Shown piece after piece: positions 35,942-44,017 of a stretch of DNA of 58,398 nucleotides; positions within the stretch are counted from its first letter, which is position 1, and every line of letters begins with the position of its first letter. This DNA comes from Clostridium disporicum (lineage in GTDB: Bacteria; Bacillota; Clostridia; Clostridiales; Clostridiaceae). The stretch lies in the NCBI RefSeq assembly GCF_001405015.1, contig NZ_CYZX01000025.1, positions 1-58,398 of the forward strand, in the 5' to 3' direction. The translations under genes and the position numbers were made by a program. The notes under the pieces are model-generated. The model had not been told where the DNA came from and did no database searches. It worked only from the letters and a program-made list of their open reading frames with translations.

Positions 35942-37186
35942 TTACATGCAATTATTTGCTGTTAATTCCAATGCTTTAAGTAATTCATTGTACTGTTCTC
36001 TATCCATATTTTCACGTAATCCAAATATTATTTTTGATACAGCTTTTTTGGTAGCAGCTTGTACACTACTTTGTAAAAAACCTTTATCATCTTCAGATAT
36101 ATTTATATTCTTATATACCTTAGTAAGCTTACAATGAGTTAACTCACCAACTATTTCACTTATCTCATTTACCTTAGGAGCTAAAGCTCTAATCTGATAC
36201 CAATTAATAAAATCCTGTTTATATTCTGAAAGAATTTCTCTTGCACTTTCTAAATCTTCTTTTTCACATTCAGACCTTACTCCAAAATCATCTATATGAA
36301 AAAGTCTTACATTACTAAGCTCATCAATTTTAGGATCAATATCTCTTGGAAGTGCCATATCAATAAAGCAGTACATTTTTTCTTTATTTAATAATTCACT
36401 AATCTCTTCTCTCTTTATAGTATAATGTGGACTTCTTGTAGCACTAAAAATAAATTCTTTTTCTTCTATTCCATTACATCTCTCTTCATATAGTACTACT
36501 CCACAACCTGATGGTATAATAGCTTGTTTCTTTTTGTATTGCCTAAGTGTCATTTCAACATTAGCACCTACATCTACTAAGTTACTAGCCATAAGGCGTC
36601 CCATCTCACCATTTCCAATAACAAGACACTTTTTTTCTTTTAATGACCCATACATTCCTTCTAATTGAGAAATTATTGTCTCTGGTAAAGAACGATTTTT
36701 ATTCGTTAATATTACTTCTGTTTTTACCTTCTTTGCTCCTGTTATAGCTGTTCTAAATAAAGTTTCTAATATACTATCTATATATCCACTTTTTCTAGCA
36801 TTATCTGTAGCTACCTTTAATTGAGTTAAAATTTGATCTTCTCCAAAAATTTGAGAATGTATTCCACAGGCAAGCTCTAAAAGATAATCAACAGCTTCTT
36901 CACCTTGTCTTACTATAAAACATTTTTTTATATCTTCTTTTATAAGGAAATCTATTTCTTCATCTCCTAATACTTCATTTATAAAAAAGTCTAGTGATAA
37001 AGAATTATTTCCACTTATCCAAAGCTCTGTACGATTGCAGGTAGATAAAAAAATACATCCTTTAGCTATTTTTGAATCTATTAACTTCTTAGCTATAATA
37101 TCCTGTTGCTCTGTTGTTAGCGAAAACTTTTCTCTATATTCAATATCAGCATTATTATAATTAATTCCTGTCATGTAAATATCCAT
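35942..37186 (-). CDS. hemA: Glutamyl-tRNA reductase
   Basis: A 414-residue NADPH enzyme that reduces glutamyl-tRNA to glutamate-1-semialdehyde, the first step of C5-pathway tetrapyrrole synthesis. The catalytic cysteine is C50 in FLSTCNRTELW. The NADPH domain follows (KKCLVIGNGEMGRLMASNLV), then the C-terminal dimerisation helix. The ATG at 37186 is preferred, with AAAGGA seven bases upstream; an ATG 24 bases earlier lacks a site. It heads the operon hemA-hemC-cobA/hemD-hemB. It is not fused to a siroheme synthase domain. A 17-bp dyad shared with the sulfite reductase operon lies 130 bases upstream. Confidence 0.94.
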   Translation of the reverse strand: MDIYMTGINYNNADIEYREKFSLTTEQQDIIAKKLIDSKIAKGCIFLSTCNRTELWISGNNSLSLDFFINEVLGDEEIDFLIKEDIKKCFIVRQGEEAVDYLLELACGIHSQIFGEDQILTQLKVATDNARKSGYIDSILETLFRTAITGAKKVKTEVILTNKNRSLPETIISQLEGMYGSLKEKKCLVIGNGEMGRLMASNLVDVGANVEMTLRQYKKKQAIIPSGCGVVLYEERCNGIEEKEFIFSATRSPHYTIKREEISELLNKEKMYCFIDMALPRDIDPKIDELSNVRLFHIDDFGVRSECEKEDLESAREILSEYKQDFINWYQIRALAPKVNEISEIVGELTHCKLTKVYKNINISEDDKGFLQSSVQAATKKAVSKIIFGLRENMDREQYNELLKALELTANNCM

Positions 37187-37315
37187 ATGCTCATCCTTTA
37201 TTAATAACAATATAGATTATTAAACACCAAACTGTTATATATTTAACATTTAATGTTATATACTTAACATACCATAATTATATATTGAGTTAAATTAAGT
37301 TTTGCCTAAGTTAAT

Positions 37316-37332
37316 CATAGGAAATATTTATG
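37316..37332 (-). promoter_or_regulatory. LysR-type operator candidate upstream of hemA
   Basis: CATAGGAAATATTTATG is an interrupted dyad of LysR size. It is 15/17 identical to the site at 38320-38336 read on the other strand. It lies upstream of the hemA TATAAT-like hexamer, where an activator would bind. Confidence 0.55.
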
Positions 37333-37341
37333 ATTAATCCT

Positions 37342-38250
37342 TTACATTGACATAATTGAATCCATAATCTCTGAACGTTTAAAGCTCGATGCTACTTGAA
37401 TAAAATTCACCATGCTATGCGATAAAAACTTATTCTTATGATATACAATAGAAAAAGAACGATTCCAAGCACAACATTCATTTTTTAGAACTACTATACT
37501 ACCATTCTTAATTTGCTCTTCTACTAATCTCACTGATAAAACAGCCAAACAATTTTGTTCTATTACAGCATTTATCAAAGCTGTTGGGCAGTTTGCTACT
37601 ACACTTTCCTTTATTGAAATGCCTTGTTTACTTATATAGTTTTCAAATTGTTCTCTTGTTCCACTACCTTTTTCTCTCATTGCAAATCCTTGATTTTTTA
37701 GCTCTTCCACTGTAAAATGACGACTTTCAGCCAATGGATGATTCTTACTACAGACAAGTACTAGATAATCATCTACTACTGGAATACTTACTAAATCTGA
37801 ACTCTTTACAACACCTTCAACTAAGGCTATATCTATATTTGCTTTTAATAATTCATCTTCTATTGCTTGTGTATTATTTACATAAGAATAAATCTCAACA
37901 GTATCATCAATACGTTCAAACTCTTTAATAATGTCATTAATTAAACAACTTCCTATTGTGATAGTTGAGCCAATTCGGAATGATTGCACCTTAGAAGACT
38001 CTAACATTTTACTTTCTAATTCATCGAATTGCTTTACAACTTGTTTTGAGTAATATAATAGCTTTTTCCCCTCTTCAGTAATGAACAGTTTCTTAGATAA
38101 ACGTTCAAATAACAAAAAGCCATAATGCTCCTCTAACTCTTTTATTATCTGACTTACCGTTGGTTGCGATAAATAAAACTTTGCTGCTGCAATGCTCATT
38201 TTCCCACTTTCTGCAACCTCATTAAATACACGTAAATGTTTAATTGTCAT
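37342..38250 (-). CDS. LysR-family regulator of the siroheme/sulfite cluster
   Basis: A 302-residue LysR-type regulator: N-terminal winged helix-turn-helix (about 1-60, with MSIAAAKFYLSQPTVSQIIKEL) and a C-terminal periplasmic-binding-like effector domain (about 90-295). It is oriented away from the reductase operon and lies between that operon and hemA, with matching operator dyads on both sides. LysR proteins usually activate a divergent operon on effector binding, so it probably responds to sulfite or another sulfur or nitrogen oxyanion. It differs from a generic CysB by gene context rather than by any motif I can name. Confidence 0.87.
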   Translation of the reverse strand: MTIKHLRVFNEVAESGKMSIAAAKFYLSQPTVSQIIKELEEHYGFLLFERLSKKLFITEEGKKLLYYSKQVVKQFDELESKMLESSKVQSFRIGSTITIGSCLINDIIKEFERIDDTVEIYSYVNNTQAIEDELLKANIDIALVEGVVKSSDLVSIPVVDDYLVLVCSKNHPLAESRHFTVEELKNQGFAMREKGSGTREQFENYISKQGISIKESVVANCPTALINAVIEQNCLAVLSVRLVEEQIKNGSIVVLKNECCAWNRSFSIVYHKNKFLSHSMVNFIQVASSFKRSEIMDSIMSM

Positions 38251-38319
38251 ATAATTCTCCCTCTTTTATCCTTTATCCAATAACCCCTTTACTTATTCGA
38301 CATATTTCCCCAAAAAGTT

Positions 38320-38336
38320 CATAGGTATTTCCTATG
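38320..38336 (+). promoter_or_regulatory. LysR-type operator in the divergent promoter region
   Basis: CATAGGTATTTCCTATG is a perfect six-base dyad (CATAGG/CCTATG) with a five-base spacer, between the LysR gene and the reductase operon. Read on the opposite strand it is 15/17 identical to the hemA-upstream site. A TAACTCAA stretch follows both sites, at 32 and 23 bases. Confidence 0.6.
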
Positions 38337-38428
38337 ACCTTAATAAGATAATATCACTTTCCTAATATTAACTCAAATGTTATATTTAGATTGTTAGTAT
38401 GTTAAATAAATGACAAGGGAGTGATTTG

Positions 38429-40054
38429 GTGAAAATACTTATTATTGGTGGAGTAGCTGCTGGTACAAAAGTAGCTGCTAAATTAAAAAGAGAAAATCGC
38501 GATTTAGATATTACTATATTAACCAAAAGTAATGATATATCTTACGCTGGATGTGGTTTACCTTATTATGTTGGTGACTTAATCCATGAACGTTCTGGAC
38601 TTATTGTAAATACACCAGAAAGTTTTTCTGCACTTACAGGTGTTAATGTCTTAACACAAATGGAAGTAACTAATGTAAATCAATCAGAAAAAGCTGTATA
38701 TGCTTTAAATCTATCTACAAACGAATCTTCTACTTTTACATATGACAAATTAGTCATAGCTTCTGGTGCGAATCCAATTAAGCCAAGCCTTGAAGGAGTA
38801 GATTTAAAAGGTGTTTACTTTATGAGAACACCAGATGATGCAATTTCTTTAAGAAGCTCTGTAGAAGCTGGAGAAATTAAACGAGCTATAGTTGTTGGAG
38901 GCGGTTTCATTGGGCTTGAAGTTGCTGAAAACTTAGCAGTACAAGGAGTTAAAGTTTCTGTTCTTGATATGGCAGACCACGTACTTCCAGGTTTTGACCC
39001 TGAGTTCTGTGACTATGTAGAAAATCACCTTGCAGACCACGGTATTATGACTTTTACTAATACTCGTCTTGAAGGTATCCTTGGAACAGATAGAGTTGAA
39101 AAGGTTAAAACTCAAAAACGTGCAATGAAATGTGATGCTGTAATTCTTGCAATGGGTATACGTGCTAATACTTCTTTCTTAGAAGGTACATCTATAGAAC
39201 TTATGCCTAATAGAACAATTAAAGTTAATGAATATTTACAAACAAACGACCCTGACATATATGCAATCGGTGACTGTGCATGCGTAACAAATTCAATTAC
39301 AAATGCTCCAGCTTGGTCTCCTATGGGATCTTCAGCAAATATCGAAGGTCGTATTGCAGCAAAAAATATTGCTGGTAATAAATTAAAATATAACGGTGTA
39401 TTAGGTACTGGTGTTTGTAAATTACCAGAACTAAATGTTGGACGTACTGGTTTAACTGAAAAACAAGCTAAAGATGCTGGTTTTGATGTTGCTTCAGTTG
39501 TAACTGTAGTAGACGATAAAGCACACTATTATCCAGGTGCATCATCATTTATCGTAAAAATGATTGCTGATAAAGAAACTAAAAAATTATTAGGACTTCA
39601 AGTAATCGGTAAAGGTGCTGTTGATAAGATGGTTGATATCGCAGTAACAGCTATTACTCTGAATGCTTCTTTAGAAGATATCGAGAATATGGATTTAGCT
39701 TATGCTCCACCATTCTCTACAGCAATACATCCATTCTCTCATACAGTAAACGTATTACTTAATAAAATCAGTGGAGCATTTACAACAATAACTCCATTTG
39801 AATATAAAACTAACAAACCAGAAGGTTATAAGGTAATTGATGCTTCAATTGCGCCTTCTATTACAGGTGCTCCTTATATGGACCTTACAAAAGTTACAGG
39901 ACCTGTAGAAGGATATAACTTAGATGACAAATTACTATTAGTTTGTACTAAAGGTAAACGTGCTTACCTTTTACAAAACAGATTAAAACATTATGGTTAC
40001 ACAAATACTCTTGTACTTGAAGGCGGTTCTACTTTCTCAGAAGTAGAATTATAA
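38429..40054 (+). CDS. CoA-disulfide/persulfide reductase with C-terminal rhodanese domain
   Basis: A 541-residue FAD/NAD(P)H enzyme of the CoADR-rhodanese family. The FAD loop is GGVAAG (7-12), the redox cysteine is C42 in SYAGCGLPYYVGD, and a second dinucleotide loop VVGGGFIGLEVAENL follows. The C-terminal ~85 residues form a rhodanese-like domain with catalytic C506 in LLVCTKGKRAY. Such enzymes reduce CoA-persulfides or polysulfide and can supply sulfane sulfur. The GTG at 38429 is chosen (AAGGGAG seven bases upstream). It is followed within 32 bases by the sulfite reductase, implying joint sulfur-oxyanion or persulfide metabolism. Confidence 0.88.
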   Translation: MKILIIGGVAAGTKVAAKLKRENRDLDITILTKSNDISYAGCGLPYYVGDLIHERSGLIVNTPESFSALTGVNVLTQMEVTNVNQSEKAVYALNLSTNESSTFTYDKLVIASGANPIKPSLEGVDLKGVYFMRTPDDAISLRSSVEAGEIKRAIVVGGGFIGLEVAENLAVQGVKVSVLDMADHVLPGFDPEFCDYVENHLADHGIMTFTNTRLEGILGTDRVEKVKTQKRAMKCDAVILAMGIRANTSFLEGTSIELMPNRTIKVNEYLQTNDPDIYAIGDCACVTNSITNAPAWSPMGSSANIEGRIAAKNIAGNKLKYNGVLGTGVCKLPELNVGRTGLTEKQAKDAGFDVASVVTVVDDKAHYYPGASSFIVKMIADKETKKLLGLQVIGKGAVDKMVDIAVTAITLNASLEDIENMDLAYAPPFSTAIHPFSHTVNVLLNKISGAFTTITPFEYKTNKPEGYKVIDASIAPSITGAPYMDLTKVTGPVEGYNLDDKLLLVCTKGKRAYLLQNRLKHYGYTNTLVLEGGSTFSEVEL

Positions 40055-40086
40055 TAAAAAAATTTATAACATTGGAGGAATTAATT

Positions 40087-41055
40087 ATGGCAGAAATGAC
40101 TATGACAAAACTTAAGGTAACACCAGAAGATGAAAAAAGAGTAAAAGCGATGGGCTTTTTAAGAAACAAGGGAACTGATTGTTTCTCAGGTAGAATTATT
40201 ACTGTAAACGGTAAAATTACTGCAGCTCAAAATAAATGTTTATCAGAAGCAACAGATTTATATGGAAACGGTGTTGTAACACTTACAACTCGTCTTACAA
40301 TTGAATGTCAAGGAATCCACTATGATAACATAGAAAAATTCCAAGAATATATTGCAAAAGAAGGTTTAGTAACTGGTGGTACTGGTTCTAAAGTTAGACC
40401 TGTTGTATCTTGTAAAGGGACAACTTGTCAATATGGATTAATAGATACATTTGCTCTTTCAGAAGAAATCCACGAAAGATTCTTCAACGGATATGCAAAT
40501 GTTAAGTTACCTCACAAATTCAAAATTGCAGTAGGTGGATGTCCAAATAACTGTGTAAAACCAGACTTAAATGACGTTGGTATTATTGGTCAAAATATAC
40601 CTAACTATGATGAAGATGGATGTAACGGATGTAAGAAATGTGGTGTTGCAGATGTCTGTCCAATCAAAGCTGCTACACTTCAAGATGGTATCTTAGAAAT
40701 CAATAAAGATGAATGTAACAACTGTGGACGTTGTATTGGAAAATGTCACTTTGACTGTATCGAAGATGGTACTACAGGATACAAAATCTACATTGGTGGT
40801 AGATGGGGTAAAAAAATTGCTCACGGTATCGCTTTAGATAAAGTATTTACTACTAAAGAAGAAGCTTTAGACGTAGTAGAAAAATTAATCTTACTTTACA
40901 GAGAACAAGGACAAACTGGAGAACGTTTATCTCAAACAATTGAGCGTATAGGATTTGAAAGAATTCAAGAAGAATTACTTTCTGATGCTATTTGGGATCG
41001 TAAACAAGAAATTTTAGATGCACAACTTCACTTAGTTGGTGGAGCTACTTGTTAA
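40087..41055 (+). CDS. Siroheme sulfite (or nitrite) reductase, small ferredoxin-domain type
   Basis: A 322-residue protein. The siroheme/[4Fe-4S] ligands are C109 and C114 (SCKGTTC) and C152 and C156 (GGCPNNC). Two ferredoxin clusters follow: C179/C182/C185/C191 (CNGCKKCGVADVCP) and C210/C213/C216/C220 (CNNCGRCIGKC). This resembles AsrC-like or small assimilatory-type sulfite reductases, reducing sulfite to sulfide with six electrons. AsrA and AsrB partners are absent, so a separate electron donor, perhaps the FAD enzyme encoded upstream, is expected. The ATG at 40087 has GGAGGA upstream. Substrate (sulfite versus nitrite) is an inference. Confidence 0.88.
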   Translation: MAEMTMTKLKVTPEDEKRVKAMGFLRNKGTDCFSGRIITVNGKITAAQNKCLSEATDLYGNGVVTLTTRLTIECQGIHYDNIEKFQEYIAKEGLVTGGTGSKVRPVVSCKGTTCQYGLIDTFALSEEIHERFFNGYANVKLPHKFKIAVGGCPNNCVKPDLNDVGIIGQNIPNYDEDGCNGCKKCGVADVCPIKAATLQDGILEINKDECNNCGRCIGKCHFDCIEDGTTGYKIYIGGRWGKKIAHGIALDKVFTTKEEALDVVEKLILLYREQGQTGERLSQTIERIGFERIQEELLSDAIWDRKQEILDAQLHLVGGATC

Positions 41056-41105
41056 TCTAAACACTATATAATTTTATAACAAATCACCTAATTTAATCAT
41101 AAAAA

Positions 41106-41156
41106 TAGCCTTAAAAGGATTCTATTTCCCACTATTTAGAACTCCTTTTAAGGCTA
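41106..41156 (+). terminator. Terminator of the reductase operon
   Basis: Arms TAGCCTTAAAAGGA/TCCTTTTAAGGCTA (14 bases) with a long loop, placed about 50 bases past the sulfite reductase stop. The yeiH gene begins 89 bases later, so its own promoter or read-through is needed. Confidence 0.75.
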
Positions 41157-41244
41157 AAACAAAGTGGAATTATCCACTTTAATTTATACTTTCAATCGTT
41201 TATTTTTTAACAAGTAGAATTGATATTAAAGGGGAGAGAAATTT

Positions 41245-42327
41245 ATGAACAAGAAATCATATTTTGCTATTATTGTTTGTGTTGCTATTGCTGTTATTGC
41301 TACTTACTTAGGTGGATTACAAAATATCGTAGGTGCTCCTATGATAGGTCTATTCATTGGTATGTTGATTGTAAACCTTCTACCAACTGTAGATAAAGAT
41401 TTTAAAAAGGGAACTACATTTGCAGGAAAGAAATTTTTAAATATTGGTATTATACTTGCTGGTGCTACATTAAACTTCAGTCAAATTCTTGGCTATGGTG
41501 CAAAAGCACTTCCATTAATCATTTTTAATATTTGCCTTTCTTTTACTGTTGCATTTTTTGTAGGAAAGAAATTAAACCTTTCTGATAATACATGTACTCT
41601 AGTTGGTGGTGGTACTTCTATCTGTGGAGGAACTGCTATAGCAACTCTTTCATCTATAATCAAAGCTAAAGAAACTGAAATTGCATATGCTATGACATCA
41701 ATCTTCTTATTTGATATTTTAGCAGCTTTAGTTTATCCATATCTAGCTGGTGCTCTTAATTTAACAGCTAATCAATTTGGATTTTTAGCTGGTACTGCTA
41801 TAAACGATACTTCTAGTGTTGCTGCATCTGAAGCTACTTATAATGCAATACATGGTCTTGATCTTAACTTAGCAATTACCGTAAAACTTACTAGAACTAC
41901 TATGCTTATTGCACTTGCTGTAATTTTTACGATACTTGCTATACGTAAAGAAGCTAAAGAAAATGCTATTGCTACTGCATCAACTATGAGCAATTCTAGT
42001 GCTGCAACTCAAGTTGCTGTTACTAAACAAGCTAGCGTAGGACAAACAGTATTAAAAGTATTCCCTTGGTTTATACTTGGATTCCTACTTATGGCTGTAT
42101 TAAATACAATGGGTCTATTCAGTAGTATCGAAGGATTATCTGGATTATTTAAGACTGGATATAAATTCTTTATTACAGTAGCTCTTGCTGGTGTAGGATT
42201 CAAAATTCAATTTAAAGATTTATTTACTAAAGGTATTAAACCTATTATCCTTGGTGGATGTACTTGGCTTGCAGTTGCAGCTTCATCAATGATATTTATT
42301 CACCTATTTGCAAGCTACGTAGGATAG
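41245..42327 (+). CDS. yeiH: YeiH-family (UPF0324) membrane transporter
   Basis: A 360-residue protein with about ten transmembrane segments of the YeiH/UPF0324 family, annotated as putative sulfate exporters. The family's GGGTSICGGTAIATLSSIIK block is near 126-145 and GTAINDTSSVAASEATY near 183-199. In this window it sits directly after the sulfite reductase genes, the same linkage seen for several members near sulfur regulators, which supports export or import of a sulfur compound (sulfite, sulfate or sulfonate). A direct assay is not available from sequence. Confidence 0.86.
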   Translation: MNKKSYFAIIVCVAIAVIATYLGGLQNIVGAPMIGLFIGMLIVNLLPTVDKDFKKGTTFAGKKFLNIGIILAGATLNFSQILGYGAKALPLIIFNICLSFTVAFFVGKKLNLSDNTCTLVGGGTSICGGTAIATLSSIIKAKETEIAYAMTSIFLFDILAALVYPYLAGALNLTANQFGFLAGTAINDTSSVAASEATYNAIHGLDLNLAITVKLTRTTMLIALAVIFTILAIRKEAKENAIATASTMSNSSAATQVAVTKQASVGQTVLKVFPWFILGFLLMAVLNTMGLFSSIEGLSGLFKTGYKFFITVALAGVGFKIQFKDLFTKGIKPIILGGCTWLAVAASSMIFIHLFASYVG

Positions 42328-42352
42328 TTATTAATTAGAAATTATTAAATAA

Positions 42353-42394
42353 AAAAGCTGGCACTTTTGTTGGGGGACATTAGTGCTAGCTTTT
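42353..42394 (+). terminator. Terminator of yeiH
   Basis: Arms AAAAGCTGGCAC and GTGCTAGCTTTT (one mismatch) just after the yeiH stop, followed by CTTAAAAGG. It forms the hairpin part of the three-copy intergenic element described in the findings. Confidence 0.8.
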
Positions 42395-42452
42395 CTTAAA
42401 AGGTTATTTTTTGGGGTAAATAATAATGCTTTAACTACTTTATGAATTTATA
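42353..42452 (-). repeat. Dispersed intergenic element, copy C
   Basis: Hairpin plus a downstream block (plus strand TTTTTTGGGGTAAATAATAAT... TTAACTACTTTAT) that aligns with copies at 51184-51291 and 54804-54925. Its hairpin stem differs in sequence but not in position. On the minus strand it reads as ATAAAGTAGTTAA, a C-run (TTACCCC) and a terminator hairpin. Confidence 0.5.
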
Positions 42453-42512
42453 ATAACTTTCTTTTGTGACAATTAGGTGTCAAATTTATTACAATATATT
42501 AAACTATTATAA

Positions 42513-43658
42513 TTAACAGTTTAACTTCATAAGTCTTATTACATTTTCAGCTGCCTTTTCTAAGTTTTCTTGACCTTTAGCTAAAGCTTCTTCAATAGAC
42601 ATTACACCTTGCATAATTCCAAATATACAATCTATGCCCTTTTCATATAGCACGTCTATATTATCTCCAACTTTTCCCGCAAAGGCTATAACTGGCTTAT
42701 TATATTTTTTAGCAACTGTTGCAACGCCTAAAGGAGTTTTTCCATATTGAGTTTGAAAATCAATACTTCCTTCTCCAGTCCACACCATATCTGCAGCTTT
42801 TACTTTCTCTTCTAATCCGGCGTATTCTATTACCATTTCAATTCCTTTTTTCAGATTTCCATCTAAAAATGCCATTAGTCCAGCACCTAAACCTCCTGCT
42901 GCTCCTGCACCTGGTACATTTAATATATCTTTTCCGAACTGATTTTTTATTATATCTGCATAATGCCTTAAATTATCATCTAATAAACTAATCATCTCTT
43001 CTGTTGCTCCCTTTTGTGGCCCAAACACATTTGAAGCTCCTCTTTCACCACAAAGTGGATTATTAACATCACAAGCTACTTCTACAGTAATATCATTTAA
43101 CCTAGAGTCAAAATTAGTTAAATCTATACTATGCAATTTTCCTAACTCTCCTCCACCAAAACCTAATTCATTTCCATATTTATCTAATAATCTTCCACCT
43201 AGAGCTTGAATAACTCCTGCTCCTCCATCATTAGTTGCACTTCCCCCAATACCTATTAGTAGCTTTTTCACACCTTTATCTAAACAAGCTTTAATAAGTT
43301 CACCAGTACCATAAGTAGTTGTTATTAAAGGATTTCTTTTATCTAATGGAACTAACTGTATTCCACTTGCACTAGCCATTTCTAAAATTCCTATATCTCT
43401 ATCCCCTAAAATACCATACTCTGCTTTGACCTTGTTTCCTAATGGTCCTACTACTTCTAAAGAATACACCTTACCATTTGTGGAATCCACTAATGATTGC
43501 ATTGTGCCTTCTCCCCCATCAGCCATAGGAACATGTACACATTTTATATCTGAATTTACTTTCTTTATTCCTCTTTCCATTGCTACACAAGCTTCTTTTG
43601 CAGTCATACTTTCCTTAAATGAATCTGGTGCTAATACGATAACAAAGTCTTTTTTCAT
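42513..43658 (-). CDS. Glycerate kinase
   Basis: A 381-residue class II-type glycerate kinase, ATP plus D-glycerate to phosphoglycerate. It opens VIVLAPDSFKESMTAKEACVAM, with the nucleotide-binding block GIGGSATNDGGAGVIQALGG near 135-154 and PGAGAAGGLGAGLMAFL near 248-264. Product position (2- or 3-phosphate) is not decidable. It is preceded by a strong GGAGAA site and appears monocistronic, with copy C of the intergenic element beyond its 3' end. Confidence 0.94.
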   Translation of the reverse strand: MKKDFVIVLAPDSFKESMTAKEACVAMERGIKKVNSDIKCVHVPMADGGEGTMQSLVDSTNGKVYSLEVVGPLGNKVKAEYGILGDRDIGILEMASASGIQLVPLDKRNPLITTTYGTGELIKACLDKGVKKLLIGIGGSATNDGGAGVIQALGGRLLDKYGNELGFGGGELGKLHSIDLTNFDSRLNDITVEVACDVNNPLCGERGASNVFGPQKGATEEMISLLDDNLRHYADIIKNQFGKDILNVPGAGAAGGLGAGLMAFLDGNLKKGIEMVIEYAGLEEKVKAADMVWTGEGSIDFQTQYGKTPLGVATVAKKYNKPVIAFAGKVGDNIDVLYEKGIDCIFGIMQGVMSIEEALAKGQENLEKAAENVIRLMKLNC

Positions 43659-44017
43659 ATAATTCTCCTAAATAAATCTATTTAAAGTTTATTTTCCTAT
43701 GTTTATATTATAAGGTTAGTTTTAAAACATAATCTTTTCATTTCTAAATTAATAATCAAGATTAAATTTCTTGGAATTCATATAGAGGTTGATGGCAAAG
43801 AGAAAAGGTCCCCATCCACCATCACATACTATTATACAAAATATATAGAATGTATATCCATATATTACATTTACCATTTTCCCTTAATTTCCACTTTAAA
43901 CATAACTTAAATATAAAATTTTTACTTACAGAAACTTAATAAATAGTTTAATATAAAAAAGAGTTTGCTTATAATTAATATATAGAAATATAAAATACTA
44001 AATTGAGGGGTTTATGT
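43659..44017. other. Intergenic region with a GC-richer island
   Basis: About 360 bases upstream of the DUF4317 gene and of the divergent glycerate kinase. It is largely AT-rich, but 43785-43835 is noticeably richer in G and C and contains an 18-codon frame starting at 43792, discussed in the findings. No known RNA family was recognised. Confidence 0.4.

Noticed and set aside
43659..44017. T-box or other riboswitch upstream of DUF4317
   Set aside because: No T-box AGGGTGG(A)ACCGCG motif, no SAM, c-di-GMP or lysine consensus elements, and no terminator hairpin before the gene.
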